Shown: positions 8,998 through 18,350, counted from the stretch's first letter. The stretch: 64,000 bases of DNA from Xanthomonas rydalmerensis (GCF_033170385.1 NZ_CP126170.1:892001-956000), one strand, 5' to 3'. Translations and numbers: made by a program. Notes: a model not told the origin generated them from the sequence alone.

Positions 8998-9844
8998 GGC
9001 CCGCCACGACACGCGCCTGCGTTTCAGCAAGATGCAGGGCGCGGGCAACGATTTCGTGGTGCTCGACCTGCGCGACGGCTCCCCGCCGCCGGACGCCGCA
9101 CTGGCGGTCCGCCTGGCCGACCGCCACTTCGGCGTCGGCTGCGACCAGATCCTGACCATCGAACCGCCGCGCGATGCCGCGGCGGTCGCCAGCTATCGCA
9201 TCTGGAACACCGACGGTAGCGCCGCCGGGCAATGCGGCAACGGTGCGCGCTGCGTGGCCGCCTGGCTGGTACGCGACGGCAGTGCCAGCGGCGCGGACTT
9301 CGTGATCGAAAGCCCCGCCGGCAGCCACCACATCACCCGCAGTGCCGACGGTGAATTCGCCGTGGCGATGGGCGTGCCGCGGTTCGCGCCGGAAGACGTG
9401 CCGCTGGTCGGCTTTCCGCGCGCGCGCGACGAGTACGTGTTGCCGCTGCAGGGCGGAAGCGTGCGCTTCGGCGCGGTGTCGATGGGCAACCCGCACGCGG
9501 TGCTGGAAGTGGGCCTGGTCGATGCGGCGCCGGTGGAGCGCCTGGGTCCGTTGCTGCAGCAGCACGCCTCGTTCCCTGATTCGGTCAACGTCGGCTTCGT
9601 GCAGGTGATCGACCGTGGCCACCTGCGCCTGCGCGTGTACGAGCGCGGCGTCGGCGAGACGCTGGCCTGCGGCAGCGGCGCCTGCGCGGCGGCGGCGGTG
9701 ATGATGCAGCGCGGACGGGTCGAGCGCGACGTACGCGTCAGCCTGCCTGGCGGCGAACTGCGCGTGCAGTGGCCGGACGACGCCGCACCGGTGGTGATGT
9801 CCGGGCCGGCGACGTTCGTCTTCGATGGAGAATGGATCCGATGA
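8984..9844 (+). CDS. dapF: diaminopimelate epimerase
   Basis: DapF interconverts LL- and meso-diaminopimelate in the lysine and peptidoglycan pathway, in the cytosol. The 286-aa protein shows both catalytic cysteines, in QCGNGARC and [12 protein letters not shown], plus the N-terminal [15 protein letters not shown] and the MGNPHAV motif. The 5' end overlaps lptM. Starts at 8984 and 8990 are both possible; the second gives MSEARHD. The stop overlaps the DUF484 gene start (ATGA), so translation is likely coupled along lptM-dapF-DUF484-xerC, the classical dapF-xerC cluster order. Confidence 0.97.
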   Translation: MGMSEARHDTRLRFSKMQGAGNDFVVLDLRDGSPPPDAALAVRLADRHFGVGCDQILTIEPPRDAAAVASYRIWNTDGSAAGQCGNGARCVAAWLVRDGSASGADFVIESPAGSHHITRSADGEFAVAMGVPRFAPEDVPLVGFPRARDEYVLPLQGGSVRFGAVSMGNPHAVLEVGLVDAAPVERLGPLLQQHASFPDSVNVGFVQVIDRGHLRLRVYERGVGETLACGSGACAAAAVMMQRGRVERDVRVSLPGGELRVQWPDDAAPVVMSGPATFVFDGEWIR

Positions 9845-10506
9845 GCGACAGCCACGACAAGCTCGGTGCACATGAGGTGGCGGCGTGGTTGCGGCGCCAT
9901 CCTGGCTTCCTGAAACAGTTTCCCGATCTGGCGCTGACCCTGGTGGTGCCACGCGACGACGGCCCCACCGCGTCGCTGGCCAGCTACCAGTTGGAAGTGC
10001 TGCGCGACAAGAACCGCGAACTGTCGCGGCGGCTGGCCGACCTGGCCGCCAATGCCCAGGTCAACGAACGGCTGGCGGTGCGCACCCATCAGTTGACCCT
10101 GGCGCTGATGCGCCAGCGCAGCGCGGCCGACAGCGTGCGCGCGATGGCGGCCTCGCTGCAGGAGGATTTCCAGGGCGACCTGGTCAGCATCGTGCTGCTG
10201 CAGCCCTTGCCCGGCCTGGAGCAGGCACCGTGGCTGCAGGTGCTGGCGGCCGACGATCCGCGGCTGGCGCCGTTCCGCGATTGCCTCAAGGATGGCGAGC
10301 CGATCTGCGGCCGCCTGCAACCGGAAAAGCAGGCGCTGCTGTACGGCGAGCGCGTGGACGAGGTGCAATCCACCGCGCTGCTGCCGCTGCCCGGCCTGGG
10401 CCTGATCGCGGTCGGCAGCCGCGACCCGAACCGGTTCTATCCCGGCATGGGCACCTTGTTCCTGCGCATGATGGGCGAGGCGCTGGCGGTGGCGTTGCAG
10501 CGATGA
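9841..10506 (+). CDS. DUF484 family protein (GAF-like)
   Basis: This 221-aa cytosolic protein of the DUF484/YigA family starts [27 protein letters not shown], a family hallmark. A helical, possibly coiled-coil region ([26 protein letters not shown]) and a C-terminal GAF-like domain with [29 protein letters not shown] follow. The family sits between dapF and xerC in most gammaproteobacteria, as here, but its biochemical role is not established. It overlaps both neighbours by 4 nt. Confidence 0.92.
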   Translation: MSDSHDKLGAHEVAAWLRRHPGFLKQFPDLALTLVVPRDDGPTASLASYQLEVLRDKNRELSRRLADLAANAQVNERLAVRTHQLTLALMRQRSAADSVRAMAASLQEDFQGDLVSIVLLQPLPGLEQAPWLQVLAADDPRLAPFRDCLKDGEPICGRLQPEKQALLYGERVDEVQSTALLPLPGLGLIAVGSRDPNRFYPGMGTLFLRMMGEALAVALQR

Positions 10507-11513
10507 GTGGGGCCGGGACTCGGGACTCGGGACCCGGGACCCGGGACAGCGTCGGTGCCGGCGCTGCCGATCGTCAGGCCGGGCAGGGCACTACCGGCAC
10601 CGCAAGCGAGGCCGCTTCTTCCGGATCCCAGGTCCCGAGTCCCGAGTCCCGGTTCCTCGCCTACCTGCAGGTCGAGCGGCGCATGTCCGCGCATACCCTG
10701 GACGCGTATCGGCGCGACCTGGCAGCGCTGGAGGCGTGGGCGGCAGCCAACCTGCTCGGCGAACCGGCCGCGCTCGATGCCGCGCAACTGCGCAACTTCA
10801 TCGCCGCCGAGCACCGTCGCGGGCTGTCGCCCAAGAGCCTGCAACGGCGGTTGTCGGCGTGCCGCAGCTTCTACGCGTGGCTGCTCAAGCACGGACATGT
10901 CGCCGTCAGCCCGGCCGCGGCACTGCGCGCACCGAAGGCACCACGCAAGCTGCCGCAGGTGCTCGACGCCGACGAGGCGGTGCGCCTGGTCGAAGTGCCG
11001 ACCGATGCGCCGCTGGGCCTGCGCGACCGCGCGCTGCTGGAGCTGTTCTATTCCTCCGGCCTGCGCCTGAGCGAGCTGTGCGCGTTGCGCTGGCGCGATC
11101 TGGATTTCGTCGCCGGCATGGTCAGCGTGCTGGGCAAGGGCAACAAGCAGCGGCTGGTGCCGGTCGGCTCGCATGCGCGCACCGCGCTGCTGGCGTGGCG
11201 CGAGGAAAGCAAAGGCGAGGCCGCCGCGCCGGTGTTCCCGGGCCGCGGCGGGGCGCCGATCGGCGCGCGTGCAGTGCAGATCCGGATCAAGCAACTGGCC
11301 GGGCGTCAGGGCCTGTTCAAGCACGTGCATCCGCACATGCTGCGGCACAGTTTCGCCAGCCACATCCTGGAATCCTCGGGCGACCTGCGCGGCGTGCAGG
11401 AACTGCTCGGCCATGCCGACATCGCCACCACGCAGATCTACACGCATCTGGACTTCCAGCACCTGGCCAAGGTCTACGACGCGGCGCACCCGCGGGCCAA
11501 GCGCAAGTCCTGA
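10503..11513 (+). CDS. xerC: site-specific tyrosine recombinase XerC
   Basis: XerC works with XerD at dif to resolve chromosome dimers at division. The 336-aa product has the SAM-like N domain ([23 protein letters not shown]) and the catalytic domain with the Arg in [13 protein letters not shown], the Lys in [13 protein letters not shown], the His/Arg box [29 protein letters not shown] and the Tyr nucleophile (QIYTH). Unusually, the first 45-50 residues ([11 protein letters not shown]...QVPSPESR) are encoded by an inverted-repeat element, making the protein about 35 aa longer than usual. The start is fixed by the 4-nt overlap with the upstream gene; no other in-frame start precedes the core domain. 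Confidence 0.93.
   Translation: MSGAGTRDSGPGTRDSVGAGAADRQAGQGTTGTASEAASSGSQVPSPESRFLAYLQVERRMSAHTLDAYRRDLAALEAWAAANLLGEPAALDAAQLRNFIAAEHRRGLSPKSLQRRLSACRSFYAWLLKHGHVAVSPAAALRAPKAPRKLPQVLDADEAVRLVEVPTDAPLGLRDRALLELFYSSGLRLSELCALRWRDLDFVAGMVSVLGKGNKQRLVPVGSHARTALLAWREESKGEAAAPVFPGRGGAPIGARAVQIRIKQLAGRQGLFKHVHPHMLRHSFASHILESSGDLRGVQELLGHADIATTQIYTHLDFQHLAKVYDAAHPRAKRKS
10513..10652. repeat. inverted repeat element inside the xerC 5' coding region
   Basis: The left arm (10513-10547) is built of CGGGACTCGGGAC units and the right arm (10626-10652) of GTCCCGAGTCCCGAGTCCC units. They can pair into a long hairpin. The arms belong to the same style of element seen between genes at 12452, 18355, 40327 and 52707, but here the whole element is translated in the xerC frame. 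Confidence 0.8.
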
Positions 11514-11622
11514 TCGCGGAATCGCGGTCGCACGGCCGCTGCCGCACCCGCGCTTGTTCTGGATCAAGGCGCGCCGGCGCACGCAGGACGACACTGCCCT
11601 CCCACGTCGCGAGGGCTCCCCG

Positions 11623-11853
11623 ATGGCCAAACCCTTCCCGCTGGCGCCGCGCCATCCCGAACGGCTGTGCTGGGGCTGCGATCGCTATTGCGCCGCGTAC
11701 GACCTGGCCTGCGGCAACGGCGCCGGGCGCACCCTGCACCCGATCGAAACCCAGGGCGAGGACTGGCACGTCGCGTGGGGCATCGCCGCCGATCCGGCAC
11801 GGCCGGCGCACGCCCAGCTGGGCGACGACCCGTTCGCGCACGGCGACGCTTGA
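11623..11853 (+). CDS. DUF3079 family small cysteine-rich protein
   Basis: This 76-aa protein starts MAKPFPLAPRHPERLCWGCDRYC and continues with LACGNGAGRTLHPIE and GEDW, the DUF3079 pattern. Four cysteines in a C-x2-C-x3-C-x6-C arrangement suggest a metal site (zinc or iron-sulfur), but no function is established for the family. It lies 110 nt after xerC and 48 nt before hslV on the same strand. It has no signal peptide and should be cytosolic. Confidence 0.75.
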   Translation: MAKPFPLAPRHPERLCWGCDRYCAAYDLACGNGAGRTLHPIETQGEDWHVAWGIAADPARPAHAQLGDDPFAHGDA

Positions 11854-11901
11854 ACCGCGCGCCGCCAGCCCCCACACCTGAGTCATCGCTCCGGAGGCCG
11901 C

Positions 11902-12453
11902 ATGGACCCCAGTCAGAACCCCAATGTTTTCCACGCCACCACGATCCTGTCGGTGCGCCGCGATGGCCGCGTCGCCGTGGCCGGCGACGGCCAGGTGACC
12001 CTGGGCCACACCGTGATGAAGGGCAACGCGCGCAAGGTGCGCCGGCTCGGCCGCGAGGGCCAGGTGCTGGCCGGCTTCGCCGGCGCCGCCGCCGATGCGT
12101 TCACCCTGTTCGAACTGTTCGAGGCCAAGCTGGAGAAGCACGGCCAGCTGACCCGCGCCGCGGTGGAACTGGCCAAGGATTGGCGCACCGAGCGCCGCCT
12201 CGGCAAGCTCGAGGCGCTGCTGGCAGTGGCCGACAAGGAGACCTCGCTGATCATCAGCGGCACCGGCGATGTGATCGAGCCGGAGGACGGCATCATCGCC
12301 ATCGGCTCCGGCGGTTCCTACGCGCTGTCGGCGGCGCGCGCGCTGCTCGGCCACACCACGCTGGACGCGCGCACCATCGCCACCGAAGCGCTGAACATCG
12401 CCGGCGACATCTGCATCTACACCAATCGCAACGTGGTGGTCGAAGAGCTGTGA
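11902..12453 (+). CDS. hslV: ATP-dependent protease subunit HslV
   Basis: HslV is the dodecameric threonine-protease core of the HslUV proteasome-like machine. The 183-aa product carries [23 protein letters not shown], where the N-terminal Thr of the mature enzyme is the nucleophile. It also has GNARKVRRL and the [14 protein letters not shown] region. The catalytic Thr is residue 13, so a 12-residue leader ([12 protein letters not shown]) must be removed, unlike E. coli where only Met is lost; no start codon lies nearer to the Thr. A GGAGG ribosome-binding site precedes the ATG. hslU follows after a 123-nt gap filled by a repeat. Confidence 0.97.
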   Translation: MDPSQNPNVFHATTILSVRRDGRVAVAGDGQVTLGHTVMKGNARKVRRLGREGQVLAGFAGAAADAFTLFELFEAKLEKHGQLTRAAVELAKDWRTERRLGKLEALLAVADKETSLIISGTGDVIEPEDGIIAIGSGGSYALSAARALLGHTTLDARTIATEALNIAGDICIYTNRNVVVEEL

Positions 12454-12565
12454 TTCGGGAGTCGGGAGTGGGGATTCGCTGAGCGACTCCCTCCCGGTCT
12501 CCGGCCACGCATCGATCATTCCTCCTCCGCTTTTACGAATCCCCAATCCCCAATGCCCAATCCCG
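12452..12565. repeat. GGGATTCGGG-type inverted repeat between hslV and hslU
   Basis: The left arm 12452-12478 (GATTCGGGAGTCGGGAGTGG...) faces the right arm 12536-12565 (CGAATCCCCAATCCCCAATG...). They could form a hairpin in the hslV-hslU message. The right arm supplies an in-frame ATG at 12553 that is probably not the real hslU start. Confidence 0.8.
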
Positions 12566-12576
12566 ACACTTCCACC

Positions 12577-13920
12577 ATGACCCCGCGCGAGATCGTGCAG
12601 GAGCTGGACCGCCACATCGTCGGCCAGCACGAGGCCAAGCGCGCGGTGGCGATCGCGCTGCGCAACCGCTGGCGGCGCATGCAGTTGCCCGACGCGCTGC
12701 GCAACGAAGTGATGCCGAAGAACATCCTGATGATCGGCCCCACCGGCGTCGGCAAGACCGAGATCGCGCGGCGCCTGGCGACGCTGGCCAACGCGCCCTT
12801 CGTCAAGGTCGAGGCGACCCGCTTCACCGAGGTCGGCTACGTCGGCAAGGACGTGGAGCAGATCGTGCGCGACCTGGCCGACACCGCGGTCAAGCTGTAC
12901 CGCGAGCAGGCCAAGACCCGCGTGCGCACGCAGGCCGAGGAGCGTGCCGAGGACCGCATCCTGGATGCGCTGCTGCCGCGGCGCAGCGCCGGCATCGGCT
13001 TCGATCCGGAAGCCGCGCGCAACGAACCCTCGGCGCAGGACAACGACACCCGCAGCAAGTTCCGACGCATGCTGCGCGCAGGCGAGCTGGACGAGCGCGA
13101 GATCGAGCTGGATGTCGCGGTCAACGTCAGCATGGACATCATGACCCCGCCGGGCATGGAGGAAATGGGCCAGCAACTGCGGCAGATGTTCTCCAACCTG
13201 GGCGGCGGCAAGTCGCAGTCGCGCAAGCTGACCATCAAGGCCGCGCGGCCGCTGCTGATCGAGGAAGAGGCCGGCAAGCTGGTCAACGAGGACGATGTCC
13301 GCGCCGCGGCGATCGAAGCCTGCGAACAGCACGGCATCGTGTTCATCGACGAGATCGACAAGGTGGCCAAGCGCAGCGAGGCCGGCGCCACCGGCGGCGA
13401 CGTCTCGCGCGAGGGCGTGCAGCGCGACCTGCTGCCGCTGGTGGAAGGGTCCAACGTCAGCACCAAGTACGGCACGGTCAAGACCGACCACATCCTGTTC
13501 ATCGCCTCCGGCGCGTTCCACCTGGCCAAGCCCAGCGACCTGATCCCGGAGCTGCAGGGCCGTTTCCCGATCCGGGTGGAGCTGTCGGCGCTGTCGAAGG
13601 ACGACTTCATCCGCATCCTCACCGAGCCGAAGGCGGCGCTGACCAAGCAGTACGAGGCGCTGTTGCTGACCGAGGGCGTGAGCCTGCGCTTCACCGACGA
13701 CGCCATCGCGCGCCTGGCGGAGATCGCCTTCCTGGTCAACGAGCGCCAGGAAAACATCGGTGCGCGGCGCCTGCACACGGTGCTCGAGCGCCTGCTCGAC
13801 ACGCTGAGCTACGAAGCCCCGGACCGCGACGGGCAGAGCGTCACCGTGGACGCGGCGTATGTCGACGCGCACCTGGGCGAGCTGGTGCAGGATCCGGATC
13901 TGAGCCGGTACATCCTGTAA
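12577..13920 (+). CDS. hslU: ATP-dependent protease ATPase subunit HslU
   Basis: HslU is the hexameric AAA+ unfoldase that feeds substrates into HslV. The 447-aa protein has [17 protein letters not shown], Walker [15 protein letters not shown], the pore loop region VGYVGKDVE, an I-domain at roughly residues 105-245, Walker [11 protein letters not shown], the sensor segment [20 protein letters not shown] and a C terminus ending in LSRYIL that docks into HslV. I chose the ATG at 12577, matching family lengths (E. coli 443 aa), over the ATG at 12553, which lies inside the upstream repeat and adds MPNPDTST. Confidence 0.96.
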   Translation: MTPREIVQELDRHIVGQHEAKRAVAIALRNRWRRMQLPDALRNEVMPKNILMIGPTGVGKTEIARRLATLANAPFVKVEATRFTEVGYVGKDVEQIVRDLADTAVKLYREQAKTRVRTQAEERAEDRILDALLPRRSAGIGFDPEAARNEPSAQDNDTRSKFRRMLRAGELDEREIELDVAVNVSMDIMTPPGMEEMGQQLRQMFSNLGGGKSQSRKLTIKAARPLLIEEEAGKLVNEDDVRAAAIEACEQHGIVFIDEIDKVAKRSEAGATGGDVSREGVQRDLLPLVEGSNVSTKYGTVKTDHILFIASGAFHLAKPSDLIPELQGRFPIRVELSALSKDDFIRILTEPKAALTKQYEALLLTEGVSLRFTDDAIARLAEIAFLVNERQENIGARRLHTVLERLLDTLSYEAPDRDGQSVTVDAAYVDAHLGELVQDPDLSRYIL

Positions 13921-13937
13921 CGCCAGCGCGATCTAAA

Positions 13938-13966
13938 GCGGCAGGCGCCTTACCTGCGCCTGCCGC
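13938..13966 (+). terminator. hairpin downstream of hslU
   Basis: An 11-bp perfect stem (GCGGCAGGCGC with GCGCCTGCCGC) closes a 7-nt loop 18 nt after the hslU stop codon. It lacks a U-tract, so it may act as a weak terminator or as a 3' stabiliser. Confidence 0.5.
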
Positions 13967-14007
13967 TGTGCACCTGATCCCTACGTCGCGCCTACATCGC
14001 GCGCGTC

Positions 14008-14075
14008 GTAGGAGCGGCTTCAGCCGCGACCAAGCCTTCCCTGTAACGCCTCGTCGCGGCTGAAGCCGCTCCTAC
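14008..14075. repeat. REP palindrome pair (GTAGGAGCGG family)
   Basis: Arms at 14008-14030 and 14053-14075 are inverted copies of the 23-nt REP unit with a 22-nt loop. It lies between the convergent hslU and DUF2252 genes. Confidence 0.9.
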
Positions 14076-14149
14076 AAGACGCGGCTCCGCCGCGTAGGCC
14101 CGCCGCAAAACCGCGCAGCGCGTGCGTCACCTGCCCGCACCCGGCCAAC

Positions 14150-15514
14150 TCAATACAGCGGCGTTCCCGCCTTGTACGCGGCCACGAACGACTGCCAGTC
14201 CAGTTGTACCTGCGCGGCGTAGTCGAACGCGAACTGGCGCAGTTCCGATTTCAGGCCGCTCTTGCTGGTGACCGCCTGATCGATCTGCTTGTCGATGCTG
14301 TAGGGCACCACGTTCGGGTCGTAGTCCTGGTCGGCCAGCGCGTGCGCCGAGGCCAGGGCCTGGCCCAGGTAGTTGGCGGCGGTGGCGAGCTTGCCGGCGC
14401 TGTCCAGCGCGGTCGGGTCCAGGTCCTGCTGGAATGGCGACTTCTCGTGCACATAGAACGGCGTGCCGTTGACGCTGGCGTAGCCGACCAGCACGTCGGC
14501 GTCGATGGTCTGCGCCTTGGCGGTGCGCGCGACCCGTGCGCCCTCGTTGTTGTCGTAGGTGGAGGCCGGCATCTGCGACGGCGCGGCCACCGCGACCACG
14601 CTGGCCGCTTCCTGCTTCCATTCCAGGATCACGTCGTCGCTGGTCGACGCGCTCGGGCCTTCGATCAGCACGTACAGGCGCAGGCGGCCGAGGCTGCCGG
14701 TGCCCGAGCCCAGCTTCTGGCGCACGTCCTTGATGCTGTAGTAGCTGGCCGCATAGCGCTTGGACGCGGCGATCGAGCCGATGTAGCCGTTCATCGCCGT
14801 GGCCACCGCCGAGGCGGTGCCGGCGTCCACCGCGACCAGGTTGTCCAGGTCCTGGAACTGGCGCTTGCCGCCGCTGACCACCGTGTACTTGGACAGCAGG
14901 CTGCTGCGGCTCTTGCCGTCGGCGCCGTCGATGATCTTGGCCACCGCGCCGCTGGTGTTGCGCTTGCTCAACTGGAAGCTTGCTTCGGCGTCGCTGCCGC
15001 GGAAATCGGCGATCTTGTCCAGGTAGGCGCCGACCATGGTGTCGATGGCGTCGCCGATGTCGCTGTCGGACAGGCCGTTGTCGCGTCCGGCCAGGACCAT
15101 GCTCGCGGCCAGCCGGCGCAGGTCCCACACGTACTGGCCGAGGTGGCCTTCGTCGAAGTCGGCGACCTTGAACACCGCTTTGCCGCTGCTGTCGCGTGCC
15201 GCATCGAAGTTGCCGATGTGGGTGTCGCCGCCGAGCCAGGTGTAGCCGGTCTGCGGCGAGGTCCACAGCGAACCCGGCAGGGTCGTCATGTCCTGATAGA
15301 AAATGTGGTCGGTGCCGCGGTAGAAGGCGTAGGCGCTGGTGGCCATGGTCGCCATCTTGGTGTCCAGCTCGGCGCGCTGCGCGGCGTAGGGATGGTTGTA
15401 GTCGTGGATCTGCTGCACTACCCAGGCGTCGCGCTTGCTTGCCGCGGTCGCGCATCCGGCGCAGGCGGCAAGGGTCAGGCCGATCAGCAGCAACTGCGGC
15501 AGGCGGGTGGACAT
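14150..15514 (-). CDS. DUF2252 family lipoprotein
   Basis: This 454-aa protein has a lipoprotein signal (LLLIGLTLAACAGC). It then shows the DUF2252 pattern: AFYRGTDHIFYQDM, LGGDTHIGNFDAARD, VADFDEGHLGQYVWDLRRLAASMVLA, and C-terminal NYLGQALASAHALADQDYDP. DUF2252 proteins share features with kinase-like phosphotransferase folds (the GDTHxGNF and FDxxxxG segments resemble aminoglycoside phosphotransferase catalytic motifs), but the substrate is unknown and few are exported. It is 75 nt downstream of the membrane acyltransferase-like gene on the same strand, so the two may work together on an envelope component. Confidence 0.82.
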   Translation of the reverse strand: MSTRLPQLLLIGLTLAACAGCATAASKRDAWVVQQIHDYNHPYAAQRAELDTKMATMATSAYAFYRGTDHIFYQDMTTLPGSLWTSPQTGYTWLGGDTHIGNFDAARDSSGKAVFKVADFDEGHLGQYVWDLRRLAASMVLAGRDNGLSDSDIGDAIDTMVGAYLDKIADFRGSDAEASFQLSKRNTSGAVAKIIDGADGKSRSSLLSKYTVVSGGKRQFQDLDNLVAVDAGTASAVATAMNGYIGSIAASKRYAASYYSIKDVRQKLGSGTGSLGRLRLYVLIEGPSASTSDDVILEWKQEAASVVAVAAPSQMPASTYDNNEGARVARTAKAQTIDADVLVGYASVNGTPFYVHEKSPFQQDLDPTALDSAGKLATAANYLGQALASAHALADQDYDPNVVPYSIDKQIDQAVTSKSGLKSELRQFAFDYAAQVQLDWQSFVAAYKAGTPLY

Positions 15515-15589
15515 CGCAGGTCTCCAGGCGCGGACGAAGGAACCGGCAGTCGACCACGCCGGCATTGCACGCAGATGAACCATCGCAGC

Positions 15590-16777
15590 TTAGAAGTAGC
15601 GCAGCCAGGCCAGGTCGCGGCGCCGCGCCTTCAGCCGCGCGAATGCGGCGGTGGGCCAGTACAGGGCCAGGCCAAGCAAGGCGGCGATGGCCCACAGCGC
15701 GGCCACGCTGTCCACGCCGAACAGATCGCCCTGGTTGGTGCCCCACAGCGCCACCGCGGCCAGGTAGACGAGCTTCAGCACGTACAGGTGCAGCAGGTAG
15801 AAGAACATCGGCGCCGCGCCGATCGCCGCCAATGGCGCCAGGGCGCGAGCGACCGCGGGGTGTTCGTACAGCCGCAGCAACAGCAGGCCCACGCCCAGGG
15901 TCAGTAGCAGGAACTGCAGCGACGGCGGGTACTTGGTGACGTTGAAGAAGCTCATCGCGGTATGCGCGAGGTCGTCCTGCACCTGCCAGGGCGCATCGCC
16001 GTAGCCGTTGTGCCAGCGCAGCAGGTGGAACACGGCCAGCGCGCCCAGCCCCCAGGCCAGCAGGCGCTGCTGGCGTTGCGCCGGGTCGGTGGCGGTGCCG
16101 TACCAGGGGCCGGCGGCGTAGCCAAGCGCGATCACCCCGATCCACGGCAGCACCGGGTAGGAGGTGCGCAGGCGCAGCTCGCCCAGTTCCAGCCAGCGCC
16201 GGTCGTGCAGCACCGCCCAGACTGCCGCGAGCGGGCCGTCGCCCTGTACCTGCACATCGTCCAGCAGGTGGTGGCCGGCGACCAGCGCCGCGCCCAGCAG
16301 GGCCAGTGCCGGCCGCGGCAGCCACAGCAGCGCGGCCAGGGCGAGCATGCTCAGGCCGATCGCCCAGATCACCTGCAGGTACAGCGTCTGCGGCGGAAAG
16401 GCGCCGCTCCAGGCCAGGTTGACCAGGGTCAGCTCCAGCACGATCAGGAACAGGCCGCGCTTGAGCAGGAAGCCGGCGGCCGCCGCGCGTCCATCGGCCT
16501 GCCGGGACGCGTACAGCCAGGCCGACAGGCCGGTCAGGAACACGAACACCGGCGCGCACAGGTGGGCGAGGGTGCGCGCGACGAACAGCGCCGGCGCCGT
16601 GCCTTCCACCTCCATCGGGTCGCCGACCGGGTGGTGCAGGTAGAAGGTCTCGCGCACGTGGTCGAGCAGCATCAGCAGCATCACCGTGCCGCGCAGCAGG
16701 TCGATCGAGGCTAGCCGCGCGGCCGGCGTTGCGGAAACGGCGAGGGAAGTGGGCGAAGCGAGGGCAACAGACGGCAT
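15590..16777 (-). CDS. DUF1624/heparan-alpha-glucosaminide N-acetyltransferase-like integral membrane protein
   Basis: This 395-aa polytopic protein has about ten membrane segments. It opens with RLASIDLLRGTVMLLMLLDHVRETFYLHH, the family motif in which RG and the following DH are conserved, and later has YPVLPWIGVIALGYAAGPW and PMFFYLLHLYVLKL. Relatives transfer acyl groups across the membrane to sugars (HGSNAT, DUF1624, YeiB), so an envelope-glycan acyltransferase is a fair guess, not proven. I chose the ATG at 16777. AT-rich sequence with a TATATT hexamer about 35-40 nt upstream is a likely promoter. Confidence 0.8.
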   Translation of the reverse strand: MPSVALASPTSLAVSATPAARLASIDLLRGTVMLLMLLDHVRETFYLHHPVGDPMEVEGTAPALFVARTLAHLCAPVFVFLTGLSAWLYASRQADGRAAAAGFLLKRGLFLIVLELTLVNLAWSGAFPPQTLYLQVIWAIGLSMLALAALLWLPRPALALLGAALVAGHHLLDDVQVQGDGPLAAVWAVLHDRRWLELGELRLRTSYPVLPWIGVIALGYAAGPWYGTATDPAQRQQRLLAWGLGALAVFHLLRWHNGYGDAPWQVQDDLAHTAMSFFNVTKYPPSLQFLLLTLGVGLLLLRLYEHPAVARALAPLAAIGAAPMFFYLLHLYVLKLVYLAAVALWGTNQGDLFGVDSVAALWAIAALLGLALYWPTAAFARLKARRRDLAWLRYF

Positions 16778-17022
16778 GCGGTGCGATCGGCGTTGATTTT
16801 GAAACAATATAACACTCGAGTGGCAGAGCCATTCCCGGCGCGACTGGCGTGGGGGCTCAGGCCATGGCAGCGCAGGGCTGCCGGCGCTGCGGCGGCATGC
16901 TTGAGTGGGGCAGGTTGATGCGCCTGGTGGGGGGCGGCGGTCGGCGTCGCCTGGTTTGCCTGCGGGCCTGACGGCGGCGGCGTGGTGCTCGGTGCGCCGC
17001 GCCGGCGCCCGCGGCGGGCCGC

Positions 17023-17478
17023 TCAGTCCTCGCCGATGTCCTCGTTCCACACGTCCGGGTGCGCGGCGATGAAGCCGCCGAGCAGGTCGATGCATTCCTG
17101 GCTGTGCAGGTCGATGACCTCCACGCCGCTCTCGCGCAGCCAGTCGATGCCGCCCTGGAAGGTCACCGATTCGCCCACTACCACCGTGCCGATGTTGAAC
17201 TGCCGCACCAGGCCGCTGCAGTACCAGCACGGCGCCAGGGTGGTGACCATGATGGTGTCGCGGTAGCGGCGCTGGCGCCCGGCCTTGCGGAAGGCGTCGG
17301 TCTCGCCGTGCACCGACGGGTCGCCTTCCTGCACGCGGCGGTTGTGGCCGCAGCCGAGCAGGCGGCCGTCGCGGTGGTACAGGGCGGCGCCGATCGGGAT
17401 GCCGCCCTCGGCCAGGCCCTGGCGGGCTTCGGCGATGGCGGTGTCGAGCAGGGCGCGGTAGTCGGGCGTGGTCAGCAT
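17023..17478 (-). CDS. nucleoside/cytosine deaminase family protein, yeast Fcy1-like
   Basis: This 151-aa zinc deaminase has the HGETDAF motif (zinc His, catalytic Glu) and the APCWYCSG motif (two zinc cysteines). The later VVVGESVTFQGGIDWLRESGVEVIDLHSQECIDLLGGFIAAHPDVWNEDIGE segment closely follows the layout of Saccharomyces cytosine deaminase, including the WxEDIGE end. It probably deaminates cytosine or a related base for pyrimidine salvage. This is not the amidohydrolase-type CodA of E. coli. It is divergent from ubiE and alone in its transcript. Confidence 0.85.
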   Translation of the reverse strand: MLTTPDYRALLDTAIAEARQGLAEGGIPIGAALYHRDGRLLGCGHNRRVQEGDPSVHGETDAFRKAGRQRRYRDTIMVTTLAPCWYCSGLVRQFNIGTVVVGESVTFQGGIDWLRESGVEVIDLHSQECIDLLGGFIAAHPDVWNEDIGED

Positions 17479-17576
17479 GGGATGGCCGGGGTGAGGGATG
17501 ACCGGCAGTCTGGCGCAGGCGGCGGGCGGCTGTCATCCCGGGCGGCGCTTCACCGGCACGGAGCGGCCGGCGGTGC

Positions 17577-17582
17577 GATAAT
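17577..17582 (+). promoter_or_regulatory. putative -10 hexamer for a leaderless ubiE mRNA
   Basis: GATAAT ends 7 nt before the ubiE ATG at 17589; no ribosome-binding site is present. Confidence 0.5.
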
Positions 17583-17588
17583 CCCGGC

Positions 17589-18350
17589 ATGAGCGAATCC
17601 CCCTACAAATCCGGCACCACCCATTTCGGCTTCCGCGACGTCGCCGCCAAGGACAAGCAGAAGCTGGTCGGCGAGGTCTTCACTTCGGTCGCCGGCAACT
17701 ACGACATGATGAACGACCTGATGAGCATGGGCATCCATCGGGTCTGGAAGCGCTATTTCGTCGCCACCGCGCAGGTCAAGCCGGGCGACCGCGTGCTCGA
17801 CCTGGCTGGCGGCACCGGCGACATCGCCGCGCTGCTGAAGGACCGGGTCGGCGCCGATGGCGAGATCGTGCTGGGCGACATCAACGCCGGCATGCTCTCG
17901 GTGGGCCGCGACCGCCTCACCAACCGCGGCCTGGTCGCGGGCCTGGACTACGTGCAGTGCAACGCCGAGGCGCTGCCGTTCCCGGACCAGAGCTTCGACC
18001 TGGTGACCATCGCCTTCGGCCTGCGCAACGTCACCGACAAGGACGCCGCGCTACGCGAGATGTACCGCGTGCTCAAGGTCGGCGGCCAGGCGCGGGTGCT
18101 CGAGTTCTCCGAAGTCACCGCCGACTGGTTCAAGCCGCTGTACGACTTCCATTCGTTCAAGGTGCTGCCGCGCCTGGGCCAACTGTTCGCCAAGGACGCC
18201 GACAGCTACCAGTACCTGGCCGAGAGCATCCGCAAGCATCCGCCGCAGGACGCGCTGAAGGCGATGATGGAAGAAGCCGGCTTCGCCCGCAGCCACTACA
18301 AGAATCTCACCGGCGGGATCGTGGCGATCCATTCGGGCTACAAGATCTGA
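17589..18350 (+). CDS. ubiE: ubiquinone/menaquinone biosynthesis C-methyltransferase UbiE
   Basis: UbiE performs the SAM-dependent C-methylation of the ubiquinone (and, where present, menaquinone) ring precursor. The 253-aa sequence has [44 protein letters not shown], the SAM motif [38 protein letters not shown] and the C-terminal [12 protein letters not shown]. Its last 120 nt plus the downstream repeat are copied at 18480-18633 in a decayed form. The gene appears to be monocistronic and leaderless. Confidence 0.97.
   Translation: MSESPYKSGTTHFGFRDVAAKDKQKLVGEVFTSVAGNYDMMNDLMSMGIHRVWKRYFVATAQVKPGDRVLDLAGGTGDIAALLKDRVGADGEIVLGDINAGMLSVGRDRLTNRGLVAGLDYVQCNAEALPFPDQSFDLVTIAFGLRNVTDKDAALREMYRVLKVGGQARVLEFSEVTADWFKPLYDFHSFKVLPRLGQLFAKDADSYQYLAESIRKHPPQDALKAMMEEAGFARSHYKNLTGGIVAIHSGYKI

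Noticed and set aside
9885..11513. XerC as a 542-residue protein starting inside the DUF484 gene
   Set aside because: The upstream part is a shadow of DUF484; the ATG at 10503 overlaps the DUF484 stop in the usual coupled manner.
12553..12576. ATG at 12553 as the hslU start
   Set aside because: It lies in the right arm of an inverted repeat and adds eight residues not expected in the family; the ATG at 12577 fits better.
11317..13872. Long minus-strand open frame opposite hslV and hslU
   Set aside because: Antisense artefact of GC-rich codon use; the plus-strand genes carry all catalytic motifs.
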